A stretch of 64,000 nt of DNA, taken from Longitalea arenae. GTDB lineage: Bacteria > Bacteroidota > Bacteroidia > Chitinophagales > Chitinophagaceae. The stretch spans positions 248,001 through 312,000 of the forward strand of contig NZ_JAFFJX010000003.1 of the NCBI RefSeq assembly GCF_016924755.1, in the 5' to 3' direction. The notes under the pieces are model-generated. The model searched no databases, had not been told where the DNA came from, and saw only the letters and a list, made by a program, of their open reading frames with translations. Of this stretch, positions 48,441 through 57,804 are shown in pieces (the stretch's first letter is position 1; every line of letters begins with the position of its first letter). The position numbers and the translations under genes were made by a program.

Positions 48441-49683
48441 ATTTCTTACCAAACTGCTTCACTGACTCGCCGAACTCTTTGTAAGCGGCCGCCGCCTGCT
48501 CCACACTCAAACCATCCACCGCGGCCTGCCATGCCTGTTGCAAAGCTCTTACGCCGGCTGCAGCGCCCATGGGATGCGCCATGATGCCGCCGCCGGCCAT
48601 ATACAAGAGGTCAACGGTTTTTGTACGGCGATACGTTTCTGGCGCTTGTCCGCCCCATTGCCCCGACGATACTACCGGCAATAAAGGCTGGTGATCGTAG
48701 AATGGCTGCAGACATGCTTTGATAGATGCCACCACAGAGTCATCGCTTTCCCAGAATTTATTCTGGATACCATTTACATGCAGCTGGTCAACACCTGCTA
48801 CCCGCCATAATTTTTGATAAGCCCTGAAATCGATCCCGAGCAATGGATGACGGGTTTGCATTCCCCAGCCATTGCGGTGTGCATGAATAGCCAGTTGCCG
48901 CTGATCGCAGATCTTTTTAACACCCGCCATTCCCACACTGTTGATACTTACCATGGCGCAGGTACCGCCACTGCGCAGAATATATTCATAGCGTTGCAGC
49001 ATCTCGTCAATTTCACCGCTGATATTGAATGCATACATTACTTTTTTCCCGGTAGCATCGGCATGTGTATTGATCACTTTCATGATCGCATCTACCCGGT
49101 CATTGAAGCGCGAATTGGCCGATGAAGAGAGCAGCTCATCATCTTTTATAAAATCAATGCCTGCACCCACCAGCGTTTTCACCATCTCAGCGGTTTGTTC
49201 GGGCGTGAGGCCGATACTGGGTTTAATGATGGTGCCGATCAACGGCCTGTTTTCAACCTTGGTAAGCTTTCGGCAACCATCGATACCAAATGCCGGTCCC
49301 TTGTAGTGTTGCGCAAAAGATGCCGGCAGCCCGATATCCATGAGTTTCAAACCAGTGAACTGGCGCAGCTCATACAAATTCCCCTGCAGGGTAGAAATGA
49401 GTACCGGCAGGTTATAACCGAAATTTTCGATACTCCAGGAGACCTGGATCTCCGCGCGATGGTATTGCCCCGTTTTGCTGCTGGCCCCGGGCATGGCTGG
49501 TTCGGACACTGTTTCCAGGGGCGTCACTTTTTCAACCCGGGCGGCAAAACGCTGTTTCAATTCTTCCGTTTCACCAGGCACGGCAATAAAGGTTCCCGAC
49601 GATTGTTCGCCTGCCAATACAGCCGCTGCCTTTTCCGGGTCTAAAGGAGTTTCAATATAATATGTTGCTGTAATTCTGTCCAT
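48439..49683 (-). CDS. RuBisCO-like protein (form IV), candidate 3-oxo-isoapionate-4-phosphate transcarboxylase/hydrolase or decarboxylase
   Basis: The 414-residue protein has the RuBisCO large-subunit N-domain (1-140) and TIM barrel. Active-site equivalents: Lys154 (TIIKP, RuBisCO K175), Lys180-Asp181-Asp182-Glu183 (FIKDDE, carbamate Lys and Mg ligands), His269-Arg270 (HAHR), His302 (DQLHVNG), Lys309 (NKFW) and the phosphate loop AGGGIMAHPMG. Ser156 replaces RuBisCO K177, so CO2 fixation is not expected. Two RuBisCO-like enzymes are known in D-apionate catabolism, one hydrolytic and one decarboxylating; the kinase neighbour supports that use. There are no methionine-salvage genes nearby, which argues against an MtnW role. 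Confidence 0.88.
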   Translation of the reverse strand: MDRITATYYIETPLDPEKAAAVLAGEQSSGTFIAVPGETEELKQRFAARVEKVTPLETVSEPAMPGASSKTGQYHRAEIQVSWSIENFGYNLPVLISTLQGNLYELRQFTGLKLMDIGLPASFAQHYKGPAFGIDGCRKLTKVENRPLIGTIIKPSIGLTPEQTAEMVKTLVGAGIDFIKDDELLSSSANSRFNDRVDAIMKVINTHADATGKKVMYAFNISGEIDEMLQRYEYILRSGGTCAMVSINSVGMAGVKKICDQRQLAIHAHRNGWGMQTRHPLLGIDFRAYQKLWRVAGVDQLHVNGIQNKFWESDDSVVASIKACLQPFYDHQPLLPVVSSGQWGGQAPETYRRTKTVDLLYMAGGGIMAHPMGAAAGVRALQQAWQAAVDGLSVEQAAAAYKEFGESVKQFGKK

Positions 49684-49721
49684 ACTTCTTTTTTTAGTTC
49701 TTAAGGTATTCTGTTCATAAG

Positions 49722-49772
49722 CTATTAGTTAACTCAATGACTGAACCTGATAACTCAATAACTGAATAACTC
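49722..49772. repeat. 8-bp word tract (AACTCAAT/AACTGAAT)
   Basis: About five AACTCAATGACTGAAC/AACTGAATAACT words between GH78 and the RuBisCO-like gene, of the same family as 44710-44770. Confidence 0.7.
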
Positions 49773-51987
49773 ATAAACCCTTATATTTTACTTCATACTG
49801 TTTACCCGCTTCCACCGTCATCTCATACAGGTTATTCCCCTTGCTGGTAATAACGGCACCCTTAGCGGTTGGTTTGCCCTTACTCTTAAAACGCAGGGTT
49901 CCCGTTCCTTCGCTGCTTTTGATCTTAATTACCGTAGTGCTGCAATACACATCGATGTCACCCTTCGGCGTAGGCACTTTACCTTCCATCCATTGCAAAC
50001 CTCCCAGTACCGGCTCCGCTACCCAGCTTGCATAACCTGGTGCTGTGGGCTGAACACCCAAATAGTATTTACCCAGGAGATAGATCGGACTGGCGCCCCA
50101 GGCATGACAAAGGCTTTTGCCAAACGGACGGCCATACATCGCGTAATGTTCAGCACCCTGCTTGGAAGGATTGTATTCTTCCCAGAAAGAAGTGGCGCCT
50201 GCCTGCAACATGCCGCCCCAGTAATTTTTCATTTCATTCAGCACGTATTTCTGTTCACCCATAGCACACAAGGCTTCCAGTTCATAGAACCGCATGTAAG
50301 GCGTGGTGATCTTCTGGATCTTTTCGTTTAACAGCACATGCTCTTTTACCGCCTGCTTCTGTTCATTATTAAAATAATCAAAAAAGATAGCGAACATGTT
50401 GGCATAGCGGGTTACATTGTCGGTAGGTTTGCCATCAACCCGGCTATGCACCAGCGCGTGCTTTTCATCGCTCCAGTAGATAGCGAATAATTTTGCTTTC
50501 AGATCGGCCGCCAGTTGTTTATACAGCTCCGCATTTTTTGTATCGTTCACCATATTGGCACAAAGCGCCATGGTTTCGAGGCTGCGGCAGAACAATAATT
50601 GTTCAAAGCTCACTTCTCCTTTTTTACTTAACCCTGCTGCCCAGTCGATGAATATCCAGTCCCCTGGCAGCCCCTGCATCAGTCCGTCTTTATTGCGGCG
50701 TTGCAGGCAATAGTCCATGAGGCTTTGCATACGCGGATAGAATTGCTGGATAAAGGTCTTATCGCCGGTATACTGGTAGAGATCATAGATACCGAGGAAC
50801 CAGTAAAAAGTATAATCCATAATGGTATTGATGTGACTGGTCACCGGGTCTTTTCCCCGCAGGGCCATCAGCGTGCGTGATACGGTAGGCACATCGAAAT
50901 ACAGGTAGTAGTTCATCAGGTAGCTTTGGTAAGCATCCCCACTCCAGATCCAGCGGTCGCGTTTGATACCATCGATGAAGAACTCGCGGGTATTCAATTC
51001 CATGGTGTAGGCGGCTACATCCCAAATTTTATTGATAGATTCATCTGCGCAACGGAAAGTGCCGCGTTTGGCCACCGGCAGGTATTCATATAACATCGAA
51101 ACCGAGTCAAGCGCAGCACCGCCTTCTGTTTGAATATTCACAAAGCGGAATGCTTTGGATAATTCCATTACAGAATCTTTTTTTGATCCCAGGTTCACTT
51201 CCACCCGATCGAGTGTTTCGCAGGTACCGGTAGCCAGGGCTTCTTCTTTGGATTCGCCATAATACAACGACACTTTGCCGTTGCCCTGTAAACCATGCAG
51301 GCGGATATAGCCAAATGTTTCCTGGCCAAAATCAACCAGTAAAGAGCCGTTGTTCCTGGTTGCGGATACCGCTGATTTCGGTTGTACGGCCAGTTTAAAT
51401 GCAGAGGGCCGTTGTGCGGGATCGTTGAAATTCCAGCTGCCCGCATTTAACCATACAGTCGCCGAAATGTCGGATGTTTTGCCGGTTTCATCGATCCACT
51501 CTTTATCTTCAAAGGTTACCAGCCAGGAGGAATCGGATCTGATCGTTTTTCCTTTCACATAAATAGCCGGCACATTGCCCGTGCTGAACACTTTTACATT
51601 GATGCGGTGTTTACCGGCAGGAACTGTTATTTGTTGCGGCGTTCCTTCAAAACCTTTTCCGTCGAGTTTCAGGATATATTGCCCTTCCACGTATACATCG
51701 ATCTGTTCGGGCTCGGTCAGCTCTACATCTTTGTGAAAATCCATCAGCACATAATGACCATCCAATTTCCAGAATGGTGGAAAGAAGGAACCGCGCTCTG
51801 TACGCCGGTTCTGCATTTTATTGGCCAGCCAGATCTCAAAATCACCTGGATACCAGATCCAGGTCGCTTCTCCGGCAGCTGCCTTTTGCGGCTCTACTGT
51901 GCGGGCAGGTTGCGCCGGCACAGCGCCGGTCGAAAGTAATAGTGCGATCAAAAGTGCCTGTTGCAATATGGCGTGTTTGCAATTCAT
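49771..51987 (-). CDS. GH78 alpha-L-rhamnosidase-like protein
   Basis: The 738-residue exported protein (signal to about VPAQ) has N-terminal beta-sandwiches with TWIWYPGDFEIW, LLVDFGQETFGYIRLHG and RFVNIQTEGG. An (alpha/alpha)6 catalytic domain follows with the GH78 motif DGIKRDRWIWSGD and ATSFWEEYNP (the general-base Glu region), then a C-terminal beta domain. It should remove alpha-L-rhamnose. It is immediately downstream of the SSS symporter gene at 52015 (27 bp), so it is in the same transcription unit. Confidence 0.9.
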   Translation of the reverse strand: MNCKHAILQQALLIALLLSTGAVPAQPARTVEPQKAAAGEATWIWYPGDFEIWLANKMQNRRTERGSFFPPFWKLDGHYVLMDFHKDVELTEPEQIDVYVEGQYILKLDGKGFEGTPQQITVPAGKHRINVKVFSTGNVPAIYVKGKTIRSDSSWLVTFEDKEWIDETGKTSDISATVWLNAGSWNFNDPAQRPSAFKLAVQPKSAVSATRNNGSLLVDFGQETFGYIRLHGLQGNGKVSLYYGESKEEALATGTCETLDRVEVNLGSKKDSVMELSKAFRFVNIQTEGGAALDSVSMLYEYLPVAKRGTFRCADESINKIWDVAAYTMELNTREFFIDGIKRDRWIWSGDAYQSYLMNYYLYFDVPTVSRTLMALRGKDPVTSHINTIMDYTFYWFLGIYDLYQYTGDKTFIQQFYPRMQSLMDYCLQRRNKDGLMQGLPGDWIFIDWAAGLSKKGEVSFEQLLFCRSLETMALCANMVNDTKNAELYKQLAADLKAKLFAIYWSDEKHALVHSRVDGKPTDNVTRYANMFAIFFDYFNNEQKQAVKEHVLLNEKIQKITTPYMRFYELEALCAMGEQKYVLNEMKNYWGGMLQAGATSFWEEYNPSKQGAEHYAMYGRPFGKSLCHAWGASPIYLLGKYYLGVQPTAPGYASWVAEPVLGGLQWMEGKVPTPKGDIDVYCSTTVIKIKSSEGTGTLRFKSKGKPTAKGAVITSKGNNLYEMTVEAGKQYEVKYKGL

Positions 51988-52014
51988 CCGAAATATTTAT
52001 TTAGATACAGAAAA

Positions 52015-53595
52015 TTAATGTCCGTTAAAAAATATATACAATGCCAGCATGACTACGATCAGTAGTCCCCACATAAACCATACCTGCTTATCGGTTTTGG
52101 CCAGGCTTTTAAAGTAAGTGGCCTCTTGTATCTGTTTGGCGCCTTTTTTATCAAATACCGATATTAAATAGGTCATTACACTTAATACCACAAAGAGGTA
52201 GAACGACAACAAGAGGAAATGCGGCCATTTGTCTGATTTTATCACCCACAAATTCAGGATCCCCACCAATAAACAAAATGCAGTACCAACTGTCAATACA
52301 TAATTGATGGCTTTAGGCGTTGTCTTTTTCCAAAGGACACCAAACAGGAAGGCGACTGTCATTGGCGGGGCCAGAAAACCCAGGACCGATTGAAATACAT
52401 TGAACAGGTCGAGTCCTTTTATATTATCAATAGCAAGTGTAACCGAGACCGATACCAATGCGCCGGCCACCGTGATCAGGCGGCCAATGCGAATGATGTC
52501 CTGGTTGCTGGCTTCGGGTTTGTATTTCTTCACGTAAATGTCCATGGTGAATACGGTGCTCACCGAATTCAGCGAAGCGCCAATAGTACTTATCAAACAG
52601 GCTACCAGCACTACAATGATCAAGCCTTTCATACCTGGCGGGAACAAATTGGTCACCATCGTCAGGTAGGCTTTATCAGGATCCTGCAGCTGCGGATATA
52701 AGATGAAACAGATAATGCCAGGAAGAATGAACAGGGGCACATCCAGGATCTTCAACCAGCCAATAAAATTGGCGCCCAGCTGTCCCTGCTTCAGGCTTTT
52801 GGCGCCCAGGACCGATTGCACCATCGATTGTTCCGTACACCAGAACCATACGCCCATGATCGGGTAGCCGAGCAGGATAGCCGGCCAGGGAAATACTTTA
52901 TCACTGGCAGGCTGGAACAGGTTCCAGAAATTGGCGGGCGTCTTTTCATAAATAGCGGCGATACCGCCTGCTTTCGACACCCCGAGCACCACCAGGATCA
53001 ATGATACCACGATCAATAATAACATCTGGAATACACTCGTGTAGGCGATGGTCTTTAAACCACCTGCCAATACAAACAGCGTAGAGACCACCACCATGAT
53101 CATAACGGATAACAACATATCCATTCCCAACAGTTGCTTAATAAGCACGCCACCGGCAAATAAGCCGAGTGACAACCAGGAGATCAAAATGGTGATCAGG
53201 GTATACCAGGCCAGGATATTGCGGGTATTTTCGCCAAACCGTTTACCCAAAAACTCAGGCAGGGTGGATACATTGGCGCCCAGGTAACGGGGGCCGAATA
53301 CCACGGCCAGCATAAGTATGAAAACAAATGCATACCAGGCAAAATTGCCCGCCACAATACCGGTTTGATATCCGGCACTGGCAGATGCCACCAGCATGGA
53401 TGGACCTACATTGGTGCCCCACATGGTAAAGCCGATACTCGCCCAACCCAATGAGCGGTCGGCCAGGAAAAGGTTCTGCTCCCTGTTCTTCTTTTGTCCG
53501 AAGCTTACCCAATATCCGATTGCGATCAGGATGAAAAGGTAAATGCCTACAATGACAAAATCGACAGGTTGTAAAAGGTCATAGATGGCGTTCAT
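52015..53595 (-). CDS. Sodium/solute symporter (SSS, SGLT-like)
   Basis: The 526-residue protein has the SSS fold with 13-14 membrane segments, starting IGYWVSFGQKKNREQNLFLA, with GASLNSVSTVFTMDIYVKKY (typical of SGLT-type sugar carriers) and WCTEQSMVQSVLGAKSLKQG. It takes up a sugar or sugar acid with Na+. Its place directly before the GH78 gene suggests rhamnose or a related product, but this is an inference. Confidence 0.9.
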   Translation of the reverse strand: MNAIYDLLQPVDFVIVGIYLFILIAIGYWVSFGQKKNREQNLFLADRSLGWASIGFTMWGTNVGPSMLVASASAGYQTGIVAGNFAWYAFVFILMLAVVFGPRYLGANVSTLPEFLGKRFGENTRNILAWYTLITILISWLSLGLFAGGVLIKQLLGMDMLLSVMIMVVVSTLFVLAGGLKTIAYTSVFQMLLLIVVSLILVVLGVSKAGGIAAIYEKTPANFWNLFQPASDKVFPWPAILLGYPIMGVWFWCTEQSMVQSVLGAKSLKQGQLGANFIGWLKILDVPLFILPGIICFILYPQLQDPDKAYLTMVTNLFPPGMKGLIIVVLVACLISTIGASLNSVSTVFTMDIYVKKYKPEASNQDIIRIGRLITVAGALVSVSVTLAIDNIKGLDLFNVFQSVLGFLAPPMTVAFLFGVLWKKTTPKAINYVLTVGTAFCLLVGILNLWVIKSDKWPHFLLLSFYLFVVLSVMTYLISVFDKKGAKQIQEATYFKSLAKTDKQVWFMWGLLIVVMLALYIFFNGH

Positions 53596-53662
53596 CGCTG
53601 TTTTTTATATGAAATACTCTAAGGTGAATACTTTCTGATGTAAGGGTTGCTTATCAATGGTA

Positions 53663-53757
53663 CCGGTTACCGGTTACCAGTTACCACCACTTACCAGGGA
53701 CGCGGCCTCCGCTGTGATTCCCGGGAACCGGTGACTGGCGACGGGTAACTGGCAACT
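53663..53757. repeat. Quasi-palindromic GGTTACC repeat, core in reverse sense (CGCGGCCTCC)
   Basis: The left arm CCGGTTACCGGTTACCAG plus TTACC and the right arm GGGAACCGGTGACTGGCGAC plus GGGTAACTGGCAACT enclose CGCGGCCTCC (53701-53710), the reverse complement of the GGAGGCCGCG core. It lies between the oxidoreductase gene and the SSS gene. Confidence 0.85.
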
Positions 53758-54820
53758 ATAGACCATGTGCACTTAAGATTTCACTCACTTTCACCGGCAC
53801 ACCTGTCTTCAAGGATCTCTCCATCGCCTGCAATAAGGCAATGGTGCCGATACCTTCTTTCAGATCAGGATATGCTATTGTATTATTGGTAATGCTGTCG
53901 GCAAAATATTCCAGGTAATTCTGGTATTCACCGGCATGATGGCTCTGGCCTTCAAAACGGAAATAATATTTGATGGTACTATCGCCCCAATGAACTACTT
54001 TTTCTTCGCCGGTCCTATCGGTGATGGCATAACGCAGTTCGTGATAGTCGGCCTGGGAGGCGCCCTCGGTGCCCCGCAGGATCACGCTCATGCCGCTATC
54101 TCTTTGTGCCGGCTGAATAGGCCCGGTATAAGCGCCGCTTACCCGCGCGATGCGGCCATCTGCAGCCCGGAAGATAAAGTGCATGGTATCTTCGTTTTTC
54201 AATCCCGCTTTTTTTCCGTTGCTGCTGATCATCCCATACCCCATCACTTCTTCAATCTCAGGCAGGTACCAACGGATAAAATCAACCGGATGGCTTAAAC
54301 CTCCATAGAGCCATTTGAATGAATGCTCCAAAGCCCATGGCTTTTCTAAAAACCAGCGATGATCGGCATGGTAATGGCTTTCCACGGTGATCAGCTCACC
54401 TAACAAACCAGCTTCAAAGTCCCTGCGCTGCCTTTTGGCCGGCTCAAAGAACCGGGAGCTTTGGCCTACAAACAATTTCTTTCCGGTCTTTTGCTGCAGG
54501 TCAAGCAGTTCTTTGGCAGTCGACAGGTCATCTATCAGGGGTTTCGTACATACCACATGTTTATTGTGCAGCAATGCCTGTTTGATATGCCCGGCATGCC
54601 ATTTGTCGGGTGTATAAATAGCAATGATATCGATCTCCGGATCATTTAGCATGTCTTCATACTTCGTCGTATAATTAAAGAACTGAAATTCCTTGCTCCG
54701 CTGTTTGCACAGGTCTTCGTTCAGGTCGCAAATGGTTTTCAGTTTCAGTTTGCTGCTGCTCAGGGCGGCAGACATGGTGCTGCGACCTTCGCCTAATCCT
54801 AGTATGCCTATCGTTAACAT
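53756..54820 (-). CDS. Gfo/Idh/MocA family NAD(P)-dependent oxidoreductase
   Basis: The 354-residue protein has an N-terminal Rossmann fold (GILGLGEGRSTMSAAL), the Lys-Pro catalytic loop VVCTKPLIDDL (variant of EKP) and a C-terminal beta-sheet domain (ALEHSFKWLYGGLSHPVDFI). There is no signal peptide. It would oxidise a sugar or sugar acid. It lies between a beta-helix protein gene and an SSS symporter gene in the catabolic cluster. Confidence 0.9.
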   Translation of the reverse strand: MLTIGILGLGEGRSTMSAALSSSKLKLKTICDLNEDLCKQRSKEFQFFNYTTKYEDMLNDPEIDIIAIYTPDKWHAGHIKQALLHNKHVVCTKPLIDDLSTAKELLDLQQKTGKKLFVGQSSRFFEPAKRQRRDFEAGLLGELITVESHYHADHRWFLEKPWALEHSFKWLYGGLSHPVDFIRWYLPEIEEVMGYGMISSNGKKAGLKNEDTMHFIFRAADGRIARVSGAYTGPIQPAQRDSGMSVILRGTEGASQADYHELRYAITDRTGEEKVVHWGDSTIKYYFRFEGQSHHAGEYQNYLEYFADSITNNTIAYPDLKEGIGTIALLQAMERSLKTGVPVKVSEILSAHGL

Positions 54821-54862
54821 ATTGTATTTGGTTCTTAGTTCAGTTTCTGCTTTTATTTTGAG

Positions 54863-54948
54863 CGTTACCGGTTACCAGTTCCCGGTTACCGGGAATCTAA
54901 GACAACGGAGGCCGCGCCACCGGTAACCGGCGACCGGGAACCGGTGAC
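54863..54948. repeat. Quasi-palindromic GGTTACC repeat with GGAGGCCGCGCC core
   Basis: Left arm GCGTTACCGGTTACCAG and TTCCCGGTTACC, core GGAGGCCGCGCC at 54907-54918, right arm ACCGGTAACCGGCGACC plus GGGAACCGGTGAC. It is the best-formed copy, and its core and right arm nearly repeat those at 8735-8826. Confidence 0.88.
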
Positions 54949-56829
54949 TTATTTTATATTTTTAATTGCCTTATACGCATCTTCCAGCCCCGCCCTGTTC
55001 TTAATACTATCCGCCACTTTCGGCCCATTGTTATCCCACGTATTACCGGGACCGTTGGAGTTCTTCATAAACTTCTCTTCCTCGCAATAATTATCCTTCA
55101 GCGTGATATAGGCAGAACCTTCATCGAGGTACATGTAAAAGAAATGGTTGGGATCATGGGCATAAGGCGCTTTCAGGATCGTATGCACATAATTCTCACT
55201 GATCACAGAACCAGGTTGGGCCGACAATGTATATAAACCGCCCACATCGTACATATGCTTTGCATAGTGATGCACCAGGTTGGCGTGTACGCGGTTATTC
55301 CGCATGGCATTGATGGTTTTCGTCCAGCCCCAGCCTACGCAAATGCCGCTGTAGGGAAGATCGCTCAATTCATTGTGTTCAATGTTAATGCCCTGTACAT
55401 AACCAGCACTGATACCCACACAACCCCAGTCTTCATTAGCGCAGTTGGTAATAAAACAATTGCTGATGGTGAGCTTGCGGCATAATTCCCTCGCATCGGC
55501 CGGATCATACGGCAAATGCGTCTCAAACGCCGGGTCGGAGAATACGCCGGCCTGAATAGCAGTGCCGCCAATATCACGGAAAGTGCAACCAATAATGGTA
55601 TCGTATTGGGTACCTCGTATATAATCCAATCCGGTAGCGGCCATGTGTGAGAAATTACAACGCTCGAAACCCGTGTTCCGCACATATTGCAATTCAACAG
55701 CTGCAGGCTGACGGCCGATCCAGCCTTGGTTTTCCAAACCTCTTTTATCTGGTGTACCGGGTATTTTCAACTTGTACGCATCCAGCAAATACATACCTGC
55801 CTGTAAGGGTACATGCCCTGCCTGTGAAGGCCTTAACCAGGTGGTATATTTGAAATCGATGCCTTTGAAAAATACATGGGCAACAGGATTGTCAATAGTT
55901 CCTTCTACGCGGGCGATATTCTGTAAATAAGGGACTGTTACCTGGACGCTGCGCAGGTCTTCATTATTGCGCGGCCAGTAAACGATCTGTTGTTGTTTCA
56001 CATCGAGGTACCATTCACCAGGCTCGTCGAGGAACTGAATGGCATTGGTGAGAAAGAAAGCCGAGTTGCCCGTCTTCTGCGAGATCCAGGGAGCCGGCCA
56101 GGGATGTTCCGACTGAATGCGGCTTTCCGGCTGATGAAAACCAAGCAGTGCGCTGTCACCTTTAACCGTAACCGATTTAATGCGTAAGATGGCAATGGCC
56201 CACCATTGGTGAATGACCATTTCCAAACCGGCCACCTTATCCCAACCCGGCGTTTTTGGCGCCGGGATCCAGCATTGTTCCGTTTGATGGTTCCAGGAAA
56301 GAATACGGTTCATGCTATCGGCATTACGATCGCGGGCCCGAGTGGCTTTTTGATCGTTTATGTATAACTGGCGGAAATCGAGCAGGCGGCCTGCTTCCAC
56401 CGGTGCATCCGCTACCCATACTTTGCCCTGCGCTGCAGCCGGCAGTCCGGGCATTTTTCCCGAAGCTTTGCGCCAGCCTTTGACTGACATACCACCGCTG
56501 AACACCGGCCTGGCGCCGGGGGCTGCTTCGATGATGGTAGGGCTGCCGGGCGTACCGGAATCTTCGGGGCGAATAAACAATGGTTCGCTGAAAGTATATA
56601 CGCCGTCGCCGACAATGATGTGAATACCGTTTTCAACCGCCGGGTCTTTCAAGCGGCGCATTTCCCTGGCCTTACGCAATGCCATGGCAACGGTGGCCAT
56701 GGGTTTATCTTTTGTACCAGGGTTCGTATCTGAACCAGTAGGCGCTACATAAATATCAGCGGCCTGAACCGTTATATGGAAACAGGCAAATAATAGAAAT
56801 AAAAGCGCGTAATTGAATAGAGTCTTCAT
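54949..56829 (-). CDS. Secreted right-handed parallel beta-helix protein
   Basis: The 626-residue protein starts MKTLFNYALLFLLFACFHI (signal, cleavage after VQA). The ATG at 56829 is used because the 66-codon extension upstream reads antisense through the neighbouring gene from a GTG. After IYVAPTGSDTNPGTKDKP (a DUF1565-like opening common in exported beta-helix proteins) come repeated beta-helix turns (NCFITNCANEDWGCVGIS, NIEHNELSDLPYSGICVGW). Such proteins are polysaccharide lyases, epimerases or glycosidases; no catalytic set was identified. It is probably part of the polymer-degrading group. Confidence 0.85.
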   Translation of the reverse strand: MKTLFNYALLFLLFACFHITVQAADIYVAPTGSDTNPGTKDKPMATVAMALRKAREMRRLKDPAVENGIHIIVGDGVYTFSEPLFIRPEDSGTPGSPTIIEAAPGARPVFSGGMSVKGWRKASGKMPGLPAAAQGKVWVADAPVEAGRLLDFRQLYINDQKATRARDRNADSMNRILSWNHQTEQCWIPAPKTPGWDKVAGLEMVIHQWWAIAILRIKSVTVKGDSALLGFHQPESRIQSEHPWPAPWISQKTGNSAFFLTNAIQFLDEPGEWYLDVKQQQIVYWPRNNEDLRSVQVTVPYLQNIARVEGTIDNPVAHVFFKGIDFKYTTWLRPSQAGHVPLQAGMYLLDAYKLKIPGTPDKRGLENQGWIGRQPAAVELQYVRNTGFERCNFSHMAATGLDYIRGTQYDTIIGCTFRDIGGTAIQAGVFSDPAFETHLPYDPADARELCRKLTISNCFITNCANEDWGCVGISAGYVQGINIEHNELSDLPYSGICVGWGWTKTINAMRNNRVHANLVHHYAKHMYDVGGLYTLSAQPGSVISENYVHTILKAPYAHDPNHFFYMYLDEGSAYITLKDNYCEEEKFMKNSNGPGNTWDNNGPKVADSIKNRAGLEDAYKAIKNIK

Positions 56830-56855
56830 TTTGTTCTTATAAATAGATGATCCTG

Positions 56856-57743
56856 CTATTGAAATATCGATTTCATGTAAGCGGTATTGGCACCGAAATT
56901 CTTTTTTACGTTCCGCGGGTCCTTCGCATCGCGTGACCGCTCGATCACCAGCCAGCCCTTCCAGTTCATTTTCTCCAGGGTCTGTTTTACTTTCTTCATA
57001 TCTATCTGCGGATCGTTCTGCAGCCACACACTGTCCTTATTGGTGCAATGGATCTGGCAGATGCGATCTTTTCCGAGTATTTCCAGTTCTTTATACAGGT
57101 CTCTTCCCTCTTTTAAGGGATTTGAAAAATTGAAATAGATCTGGATCGCGGGAGAACCGATCTCCTGTAACAGTTTTACCTCTTCCGTAGCGCTTAAGGC
57201 GGTCTCGATACCAATGACCACGCCCGCTGCTTCCGCAGCCTTTCCTACTTCTTTCAGGCGTTCTATAACGGCCGGACGTAATTCCGGGTATTTTACCAGG
57301 TCGCCTTTGATACCTAATGGCAGAAAGCCCACTTTTACATTCATCTGCTTCATGGTATTGATGCAATCCTGCACTGCCTTTACAGCGGTAGGCCGTTCCG
57401 GAAATGATTGCGCGTAAAAACCGGTCATACCGAGAGAGGCAATTTCCAGGTTCAATTCTTTGGCCTTATCCATGAACTGCTTGCGTACCGAATCAATCGC
57501 CAGTTTATTATCGAAGGTCTCGCGTTGCCCCAAACCGCCCATATCCAGTTCCAATCCATCAGCGCCAATGTCTTTGGTCAATTGCAAAGCCCCCAGCTTT
57601 TGACGTTTCAGGATCATCAGGTCAACCACTGCAATTTTATAGAGCTTGCCTTCGTTCTTAGTGTGCGTTTGCCTTGCAGTACTGGCACAGCCGGCCGCTA
57701 TACTCATTAATACTGCTACTGCGAATATTCTTTGCTTTTTCAT
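56856..57743 (-). CDS. Exported lipoprotein with sugar-isomerase TIM-barrel (AP endonuclease 2-like)
   Basis: The 295-residue protein has a lipoprotein signal (MKKQRIFAVAVLMSIAAGC). The xylose-isomerase-like TIM-barrel core shows DGLELDMGGLG, GVVIGIETALSATEE, IQIYFNFSNPLKEG, ICQIHCTNKDSVW and WLVIERSRD. Metal-binding Glu, His and Asp are plausible in the ETAL, IHCT and ERSRD positions. The fold is usually cytoplasmic; here it appears membrane-anchored in the envelope. Possible roles are isomerase, epimerase or hydrolase of a released sugar. Confidence 0.85.
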   Translation of the reverse strand: MKKQRIFAVAVLMSIAAGCASTARQTHTKNEGKLYKIAVVDLMILKRQKLGALQLTKDIGADGLELDMGGLGQRETFDNKLAIDSVRKQFMDKAKELNLEIASLGMTGFYAQSFPERPTAVKAVQDCINTMKQMNVKVGFLPLGIKGDLVKYPELRPAVIERLKEVGKAAEAAGVVIGIETALSATEEVKLLQEIGSPAIQIYFNFSNPLKEGRDLYKELEILGKDRICQIHCTNKDSVWLQNDPQIDMKKVKQTLEKMNWKGWLVIERSRDAKDPRNVKKNFGANTAYMKSIFQ

Positions 57744-57762
57744 ATCATGTATTGTGCATCGT

Positions 57763-57798
57763 AATCAGTTACCAGTTCCCGGAACTGGTAACCGGGAA
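57763..57798. repeat. Near-perfect short palindrome GTTACCAGTTCC/GGAACTGGTAAC
   Basis: GTTACCAGTTCC (57768-57779), one C, GGAACTGGTAAC (57781-57792). It is a minimal two-unit member of the GGTTACC family with no loop, between the isomerase gene and the STN-esterase gene. Confidence 0.85.
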
Positions 57799-57804
57799 AG
57801 CCAT

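Noticed and set aside
48439-49683. True CO2-fixing RuBisCO or the methionine-salvage enolase MtnW
   Set aside because: The KPK second Lys is Ser, no phosphoribulokinase or small subunit is nearby, and no mtn genes are in the window.
56832-57027. 66-codon N-terminal extension of the beta-helix protein
   Set aside because: Starts at GTG and reads through the end of the neighbouring gene in another frame; the signal peptide begins at 56829.
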